DNA from: Candidatus Omnitrophota bacterium
GTDB taxonomy: Bacteria > Hinthialibacterota > Hinthialibacteria > Hinthialibacterales > Hinthialibacteraceae
Length of the DNA stretch: 41,587 nucleotides
Direction: 5' to 3'
Assembly (NCBI GenBank): GCA_016934335.1
Contig: JAFGTC010000005.1
Coordinates: 1 to 41,587 of the forward strand
Shown here one piece after another: positions 36,423 to 41,587 of the stretch. The notes below the pieces were generated by a model. That model saw only the letters and a program-made list of their open reading frames with translations. It was not told the DNA's origin and made no database searches. The stretch's first letter is position 1; each line of letters starts with the position of its first letter. The position numbers and the translations under genes were made by a program.

Positions 36423-37955
36423 TCACCGTCTGTTCTTGCGTTGATCCAGGCGTTCGCCCTGCGGCCGGCGGACGGGGATGTTCATTCCTCCGCTTGCCTC
36501 CAATTCGTCGAATAGTTGCGATTTCATCGATTCGATCCGCTCGCCGTAAGCCGGTACATGAATCAGATTATGCCGTTCATGAGGATCGGTTTTCAGGTCA
36601 TAAAATCCATCATGATCCCATACGCCGTGATAGTAGATGTATTTGTACCGTTCGCCGCGAATGGCGAACACTGTCGGCGTGGCCGGGAAATTCCACTCCC
36701 AGTAATATTCATACAGGATATGATCCCGCCAGGGAATCGATTCGCCCCGAAGCAGCGGCAGAAAAGATCGGCCGTCCATGTTCACCGCTGCGCCCGCTCC
36801 GGCGCCGGCCGCCTCCAGCAGCGTGGGTGCGATATCGATGTTCTGCACCATCGGCGCAATCGTCGAGCCCGGCTCGATCCACCCCGGCGCGTAGGCCAGC
36901 ATCGGGACGCGAATCGACTCTTCGAACGCGTCCCGCTTGTCATAGAATCCGTGTTCGCCCAATTCAAATCCGTTATCCCCCATGTAAATCACCAGCGTCG
37001 ACTCGCTCAATCCGCTTTCATCCAGATAGTTCAAGACGCGCCCCAGGTTTTCATCCAAGCCGTGAACGGTTTCGCAGTAGCCCCGGTACAAATCGTCAAA
37101 CGAGGGAACCGGATCGTTGTCGTACGGCCCGGTCTCCATATGATCGACGCCGTGGATGCTGTAGCGCCGCTCGCGCACCCAGTGCGGCTGGGTTTGATAA
37201 TTTCTCTCCGTGTTGGCCATGGTCTCGGGGCGTACGACTTCCTCTTTTTCGTAACGGCCTTCATGGCGCGGCGCGGGTTGGAAGGGATAGTGCACCGCCT
37301 TATACGAAAGATACATAAAGAATGGCTTGTCCTTATCGCGCCCCTCCCGAAGCCAGGAAAGCGCCTGATCCGTCAGGATGTCGGTCGTGTATCCCTCAAA
37401 AGTCTGCCGGCGTCCATTGATGTTCAATTCCGGCTCAAAATACGTCCCCTGCCCTTTGAAACTCACCCAATGATCGAATCCCGGCCGGGGGTCGTCATGT
37501 TCGTGCCCCATGTGCCATTTGCCGATAAACGACGTCTGATAGCCTTCCTTCTGCAGATATTGGGGGAAAAAGATCGTCCCTTCGGGCGCAGGCCGCTGAT
37601 TGTCCACAATCCGGTGATGATGCATGTACTGTCCCGTCAATATCGAAGCCCGGCTCGGCGAGCATAACGAAGTGCTAACAAACGCGTTAGACAGATGCGC
37701 GCCTTCCCGCGCCATGCGGTCCATGTTCGGCGTTTCGAGAAAAGAAGGCGCCTCCTTCATGAATCCCATAAAGTCATAGCGGTGATCGTCGCTGAGCACA
37801 AACACGATGTTTCGCCGCCGGCCGCCTTCGTTCGGCGCGGCCATGGATGGCCTGGCGATGTTGAACAGCGACAAAGCCGCCAGGCTCCGGCTCGTGGTCT
37901 GCATGAATCTGCGCCGATCGCAGCAGGCGGATTTTTGTTTCTTCGTTTTTTTCAT
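36423..37955 (-). CDS. Tat-exported formylglycine-dependent sulfatase (arylsulfatase-type, S1 family)
   Basis: This 510-residue protein has a twin-arginine signal (DRRRFMQTTSRSLAALSLF). The mature protein is a type I sulfatase that removes sulfate esters from glycans. Cys98 in LCSPSRASILTG is the C-x-P-S-R site that is converted to formylglycine by a separate maturase, and Asp56-Asp57 (SDDHRYDF) is the metal-binding pair. The SFIGKWHMGH, YMGDNGFELGEHGFYDKRD and DPHERHNL segments are also family-typical. It lies 56 bp after the end of the interrupted MFS gene and before the transporter, within the nine-gene run. It indicates that the glycan attacked is sulfated. Confidence 0.93.
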   Translation of the reverse strand: MKKTKKQKSACCDRRRFMQTTSRSLAALSLFNIARPSMAAPNEGGRRRNIVFVLSDDHRYDFMGFMKEAPSFLETPNMDRMAREGAHLSNAFVSTSLCSPSRASILTGQYMHHHRIVDNQRPAPEGTIFFPQYLQKEGYQTSFIGKWHMGHEHDDPRPGFDHWVSFKGQGTYFEPELNINGRRQTFEGYTTDILTDQALSWLREGRDKDKPFFMYLSYKAVHYPFQPAPRHEGRYEKEEVVRPETMANTERNYQTQPHWVRERRYSIHGVDHMETGPYDNDPVPSFDDLYRGYCETVHGLDENLGRVLNYLDESGLSESTLVIYMGDNGFELGEHGFYDKRDAFEESIRVPMLAYAPGWIEPGSTIAPMVQNIDIAPTLLEAAGAGAGAAVNMDGRSFLPLLRGESIPWRDHILYEYYWEWNFPATPTVFAIRGERYKYIYYHGVWDHDGFYDLKTDPHERHNLIHVPAYGERIESMKSQLFDELEASGGMNIPVRRPQGERLDQRKNRR

Positions 37956-38011
37956 AATCGATGCTTACCTGCCAATGTATGGATTGATTCCCTTCTGAAT
38001 TCTTATACGAC

Positions 38012-39232
38012 CTATCCTACGCTTTTCGCGCCTATTTCACAAATGTTTCTCTTGATTCGCCCTCTCATCCATTGCAATAGAGCAATCAATCCGATCGGGC
38101 AGACGGCGATCAGGGCGATTCCATAACGAAGTCTTGCGTATTCCGCTGTCAGCCCGATCAGTCAAGGCATGACAATGCAGCCCATGTTCCCTGCAGCCGC
38201 GAGAACAGCGAACAAGGACGCTCCGCCGTTAGGCGCCGCATCGGCGGCCACAGCAAGCGTCGAAGGCCAGAGACAGGCGACGGAAAAGCCGACGCAAACG
38301 CACGCCGCCAGAGCGATCGGTTCGATTGGGCTGAATCCCCCGATCAACAACAGCATCGCCGAAACCGTACAGCTTCCCATCATAATGGGAAGCGCGCCGG
38401 TGCGATGCACATGTCGAGAAACGGCATAACGCCCCACTCCCATAGCCATGGAAAACGCCGCCAACGCCCCCCCGCTGACCGCCTTCGAGTAGCCCAAGCC
38501 TCTCTCGGCGTACGTTGGAAGCCACTGCGCCAGACCCACTTCCGTTGCGCCGCTCAAGAATATGGCCAGCGACGCGGCCATCACAAGCGGCTGCTTGAAG
38601 AGAGGACGATAGGATGAGGGCGATTCGTTGGAATGCGTCTTAGTTGGTATTTGGATCTTTGTGAATCCCATAAAAATGAGCAGGGGAAACACGATGATCG
38701 CTCCGCTTACGATCCGCCAGGAAATTCCCGCATGCAGCGCTCCCGCGCCGATTAACACCGTACCAACCGCTCCCACGCAATAAAAGAGATGCAGGTGATT
38801 CATAGCGGATGAGCGCCGATCCGGCTGCACCGCCGCAACGATCGGGCTTAAAACCACTTCCAGATTCGCCGTCCCAAATCCCAGAAAAATTCCGGCAAGC
38901 AGCAGCGTCGTATAATTCGCCGCCAGGCAAAGAGCGGCGAGTCCCAGCATAACAAATCCTAAACCGATAAGTACAAAAAGACGAACGCCGAACCGATCGG
39001 CCAGCGGACCGGTTATGACAATGCCGCTCACCATTGCGGCGAAGATGACGGCGGGAATGCGTCCTAACTCTTCCGAACTCAAGCCTTCCGCTCCCCCGAA
39101 GGTTTCGCTGAATGTAGTGAGAAAAACCGGCGGTAGATTCACGCCGATCGCCAGACACATCATGGCCCCGCAGCACAGCAAAATGGTTAAACGCACAGAA
39201 TGGATGCTCAAAATGTTTTCGTTCCTTCCCAA
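38012..39232 (-). pseudogene. MFS transporter interrupted by an in-frame TGA
   Basis: The frame from 39232 encodes 356 residues of a major facilitator protein (GPLADRFGVRLFVLIGLGFVML, GIFLGFGTANLEVVLSP, GVGRYAVSRHVHRTG) up to a TGA at 38162-38164. The same frame continues for about 49 codons to a TAG at 38012-38014. It reads LIGLTAEYARLRYGIALIA and then VCPIGLIALLQWMRGRIKRN, which looks like the missing last helix and basic tail of an MFS protein. The TGA falls where Trp (TGG) would fit. So the gene is probably a recent nonsense mutant, a sequencing error, or truncated at TM12. It begins at TTG (39232); a second TTG at 39211 with AAGGA upstream is an alternative. It heads the collinear run and is divergent from the Gfo/Idh gene. 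Confidence 0.75.
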
Positions 39233-39261
39233 ATGGATGCATTTCTTGCAAGAATGGGAAG

Positions 39262-39289
39262 ATTATAGAAGAATTAGTAGAAAGTACAA
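39262..39289 (-). promoter_or_regulatory. candidate promoter of the nine-gene run
   Basis: On the minus strand a perfect TATAAT (39267-39262) lies 16 bp after TTGTAC (39289-39284, 3/6 match). It is about 30 nt before the first gene, the MFS transporter, so it fits the main promoter of the locus. Confidence 0.4.
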
Positions 39290-39351
39290 AAGAATCTTTC
39301 AAAAGCGTTCCCCAAAAGATTCGAGTTCCATGACATTTTCGATATCCTTCG

Positions 39352-39380
39352 TTGACAGAACCGCAGGAATTGTTTCTCAT
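39352..39380 (+). promoter_or_regulatory. candidate promoter of the Gfo/Idh/MocA gene
   Basis: A perfect TTGACA (39352-39357) and TCTCAT (39375-39380, 4/6) are 17 bp apart on the plus strand. The leader to the start codon at 39490 is about 100 nt and contains the tandem 19-bp repeat. Confidence 0.4.
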
Positions 39381-39434
39381 AATAATCAGGTAAGTGATAT
39401 AAAAAATCATCCTGTATGTCATGGATGCACTTTC

Positions 39435-39472
39435 AATGCCGAATCGCATAGCCAATGCCGAGTCGCATAGCC
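39435..39472 (+). repeat. tandem pair of 19-bp direct repeats
   Basis: Two adjacent copies of a 19-bp unit, AATGCCGAATCGCATAGCC (39435-39453) and the same with one A-to-G change (39454-39472), lie in the leader directly before the ribosome site GAAGGAGG. Direct tandem sites like this may be bound by a regulator or may affect translation of the oxidoreductase. They are not part of a longer array. Confidence 0.65.
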
Positions 39473-39489
39473 GAAGGAGGAAATCGATC

Positions 39490-40611
39490 ATGGCCGCTAA
39501 GGATAAATGGAATGTAGCAATCGTTGGATTAGGATTTGGCGCGGAATTCATCCCCATATACCAGGCGCACCCGAACGCCGAAATGTACGCCATTTGCCGG
39601 CGCAATCAAGAGGAACTCAACAAGATCGGCGATGCCTTCGGCGTCGATAAGCGCTATTCCAACTATGAAGAACTCCTCCAGGATCCGGCCGTCGATTTTG
39701 TCCACATCAATTCCCCGATATCCGATCACGCCTGGATGTCCATCGCCGCCCTCAAAGCCGGCAAGCACGTTCTCAGCACGGTTCCCATGGCCGCCACGAT
39801 CGAGGAATGCGAACAGATCGTCAACCTGGTCGAAGAAACCGGCTTGAAATATATGATGGCCGAAACCGTCGTCTACAGCCGCGAATTTCTATTCATTCGG
39901 GAAATGTACGATAAAGGCGAACTGGGCAGAATCCAATACATGCAGGCTTCTCATCCCCAGGATATGGAGGGATGGCCCGAATACTGGGAGCGCATGATTC
40001 CCATGCACTACGCCACCCATGTGGTTTCCCCGGTGCTGGGATTGGTCAAAGGGCAGGCGGAATACGTCTCCTGCTTCGGTTCGGGCGCCATCGACGGCCG
40101 CCTCGCACAAAAATCGGGCAACTCTTTCGCCGTCGAATCCTGTCACATCAAAATCAAGGATTCCGACATCGCCGCCCACATCTGGCGCTTCCTCTTCGAT
40201 ACGGCCCGGCAGTACCGCGAATCGTTTGACGTCTATGGAACCAGAAAGAGTTTTGAGTGGGCGTTAATCGAAGGCGAGGAACACGTCGTCCACACCGCCA
40301 AAAAGCCCGAACCCGAAATTCCCGAACGCGTCAGCGTCCCCGATTACGCCCACTTGCTCCCGGAAGAAATCCGCCGCTTCACTCGCACGATCCAAGACGC
40401 CGAACATCTTTCCTTCATTCAAGGGGGAGGGCACGGCGGCTCGCATCCGCATCTGGCCAACGAATTCCTGTCCGCTCTGCTCGAAGACCGCGATCCCTGG
40501 CCCAACGCCGTCGCCAGCGCCAACTGGACATGCGTCGGGCTCTGCGCGCATGAATCGGCTAAGAAGGGCGGAGCGATCACGCCTCTGCCGAAATTCACCC
40601 TGACGGATTAA
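39490..40611 (+). CDS. Gfo/Idh/MocA-family oxidoreductase with the catalytic Lys motif replaced
   Basis: This 373-residue protein has an N-terminal NAD(P)-binding Rossmann fold (VAIVGLGFGAEFIPIY) and the C-terminal alpha/beta domain of the Gfo/Idh/MocA family, which oxidises or reduces sugars and inositols. In most members a Glu-Lys-Pro motif supplies the catalytic Lys. Here the matching site reads Thr97-Val98-Pro99 (HVLSTVPMAAT), so the Lys is absent and the reaction may differ. I chose the ATG at 39490, which has AAGGAGG 9 nt upstream; the frame opens at 39421 with no ribosome site. It diverges from the nine-gene run and probably belongs to the same saccharide pathway. The substrate is unknown. 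Confidence 0.85.
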   Translation: MAAKDKWNVAIVGLGFGAEFIPIYQAHPNAEMYAICRRNQEELNKIGDAFGVDKRYSNYEELLQDPAVDFVHINSPISDHAWMSIAALKAGKHVLSTVPMAATIEECEQIVNLVEETGLKYMMAETVVYSREFLFIREMYDKGELGRIQYMQASHPQDMEGWPEYWERMIPMHYATHVVSPVLGLVKGQAEYVSCFGSGAIDGRLAQKSGNSFAVESCHIKIKDSDIAAHIWRFLFDTARQYRESFDVYGTRKSFEWALIEGEEHVVHTAKKPEPEIPERVSVPDYAHLLPEEIRRFTRTIQDAEHLSFIQGGGHGGSHPHLANEFLSALLEDRDPWPNAVASANWTCVGLCAHESAKKGGAITPLPKFTLTD

Positions 40612-40657
40612 GAATGGTTCTTGCTTTAGCGGCGCGTCATGCCGGCGCACCGCCGCA

Positions 40658-41587
40658 TCAATAATCCCGAAACGGCCCCCGCGGTTCGTGGCGCTCGATC
40701 TCCTGTTTCCAGGCAGTGAAGCGGTTTTTGATTTTCTGCAATATCTCCGGCTTCTCGTTGGAGAGGTCGCGGGTTTCTCCAATATCCTCGGATAAATCGT
40801 ACAGGCCCGATCCTCGCGCCGAGTCCACCCATTTCCAATGCCCCACGCGGGCGGCCCGGTCTCCCCGCCTTTCCCAAAACATATCCTCTCGGGAAGACGC
40901 CTCTTTACCCATCAAGACGGATCGCATATCGAAACCGTCCAAAACGACATCCTCCGGCGGCTTCGCCCCGCAGGCGCGGCATAACGTCGGAAAAATTTCC
41001 AGCGACGTCAAAAACTCTTCGCATACCTTATTTTGGGGAGCGACGCCCGGCCACCGCACGATGCATGGAACCCGCAGACCGCCTTCGAACATCTGCGACT
41101 TCCCGCCTCGCAGCGGAGTATTGTCGGCCCGCCCCGAACCGCCGTTATCCGAGAAGAAAATCACAATAGTATTATCCGCCTGCCCGATTTCTTCGAGAGT
41201 CTTCAGAATGTTTCCGATGGCGGCGTCCATGCAAGTGACCGCCGCCATGTAATCGCGGCGATGCTTTTCCTTCTCGTTCTTCGGTTCGGGATAAAGATCG
41301 ACAAACTCTTTCGGCGCATGCACGGGCTTGGGCTTCTCCAGCACAGAGGCGATATGCGGCGCATTGAAGGGAACATAGCAGAAGAAGGGCCGGCTGCGAT
41401 TCTCCCGGATGAATCGAATCGCCTCCCGCTCGAACAAATAAGTGCAGTACGTCCCGTAATCTTCTTTCGTCGGCTGATTATTGCGATACATGGAATGGAT
41501 GCCGTAGCGTTCATGCTTCCAGTAATCGATGCCCGTATTCACAAATCCGTAAAAATCGTCGAATCCCCGCTGCAGCGGCAGGAACCG
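40658..41587 (-). CDS. formylglycine-type sulfatase, C-terminal part (runs off the right edge)
   Basis: This is the last 309 codons of a second type I sulfatase. The frame is open to base 41587 and reads RGFDDFYGF before NTGIDYW, a normal mid-protein segment, so the N-terminus with the formylglycine site lies outside the window. Visible C-terminal features are IVIFFSDNGGSG with the metal-binding Asp-Asn, TPLRGGKSQMFEGGLRVPCIVRWPG, SLEIFPTLCRACG and LYDLSEDIGETRDLS. A GTG at 41542 can open the frame but is not the real start. It is convergent with the Gfo/Idh gene, 46 bp away, and is separate from the 36423-37955 sulfatase. Confidence 0.9.
   Translation of the reverse strand, partial: RFLPLQRGFDDFYGFVNTGIDYWKHERYGIHSMYRNNQPTKEDYGTYCTYLFEREAIRFIRENRSRPFFCYVPFNAPHIASVLEKPKPVHAPKEFVDLYPEPKNEKEKHRRDYMAAVTCMDAAIGNILKTLEEIGQADNTIVIFFSDNGGSGRADNTPLRGGKSQMFEGGLRVPCIVRWPGVAPQNKVCEEFLTSLEIFPTLCRACGAKPPEDVVLDGFDMRSVLMGKEASSREDMFWERRGDRAARVGHWKWVDSARGSGLYDLSEDIGETRDLSNEKPEILQKIKNRFTAWKQEIERHEPRGPFRDY

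Noticed and set aside
36516..37667. Open frame of 383 codons on the plus strand
   Set aside because: It is antisense to the sulfatase with intact motifs; it is a shadow produced by codon bias.
38162..38164. TGA as selenocysteine or Trp recoding in the MFS gene
   Set aside because: TGA is used as a normal stop in many genes of this window, MFS proteins are not selenoproteins, and no SECIS-like hairpin is apparent; a mutation or sequencing error is simpler.
38640..39605. Open frame of 321 codons on the minus strand overlapping the MFS gene
   Set aside because: It is out of frame with the clear MFS protein, crosses the divergent promoter region, and overlaps the start of the Gfo/Idh gene; I considered it as a frameshifted continuation but its protein has no membrane segments.

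Overview
The window comes from a Gram-negative heterotrophic bacterium, shown by an RlpA-type lipoprotein, lipoprotein signals, Tat signals and a proton-pumping complex I. It carries formylglycine sulfatases, secreted beta-propeller and lectin-like proteins, an FAD_oxidored-type oxidoreductase, a family PL10 pectate lyase and a Gfo/Idh/MocA protein. This mixture is typical of polysaccharide-degrading planctomycete/PVC-like bacteria and of candidate phyla such as Sumerlaeota or Hydrogenedentota. No rRNA or marker gene is present, so the lineage is inferred and left open. I saw no tRNA, rRNA, CRISPR array or insertion sequence.

Layout. (1) Positions 1-8719, minus strand: a respiratory complex I operon read nuoE-F-G-H-J-K-N-L, with nuoL running off the left edge. 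nuoI is missing between H and J, nuoA-D are not upstream of nuoE, and nuoN precedes nuoL. (2) 8994-12702: a secreted nucleoside-hydrolase-like protein, a perfect 18-bp bidirectional terminator, then a tightly packed minus-strand unit of pentapeptide-repeat protein, BNR propeller protein and metallo-beta-lactamase-fold hydrolase. (3) 12925-15191, plus strand: GDP-mannose 4,6-dehydratase, an RsbW-like anti-sigma kinase and an RlpA-like lipoprotein. (4) 15228-27488: mainly secreted proteins. These are a GH5-like lipoprotein beside a serine beta-lactamase-fold hydrolase, a TIM-barrel glycosidase-like protein, a propeller-like protein, a LamG + C-type-lectin protein, a Tat-exported L-fucose-isomerase-like protein and a multidomain protein ending in a CBM9-like domain. 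(5) 39232 down to 27740, minus strand: a nine-gene collinear run of MFS transporter (interrupted), sulfatase, Nramp-fold transporter, SDR, FAH-family hydrolase, enolase-superfamily sugar-acid dehydratase, sialidase-like propeller, FAD oxidoreductase and PL10 pectate lyase. (6) A divergent Gfo/Idh/MocA oxidoreductase and a second, truncated sulfatase close the window.

How the genes work together. Region 5 reads as a saccharide utilisation locus. Exported enzymes would desulfate and cleave an acidic polysaccharide, and a transporter would import a product. The enolase, SDR and FAH trio matches the known oxidative pathway for 6-deoxy-hexonates (L-fuconate or L-rhamnonate), in which a sugar acid is dehydrated, oxidised and hydrolysed to pyruvate plus a short acid or aldehyde. 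The Nramp-fold transporter in that run lacks both motifs that bind metal in true Nramps, so it may carry an organic substrate; this is the most interesting lead. Other notable points are a single in-frame TGA that cuts the MFS transporter while the reading frame continues downstream, a shared C-terminal V-x-[DE]-W-[ST]-L-F ending on two otherwise different secreted proteins, and the split, rearranged nuo operon.
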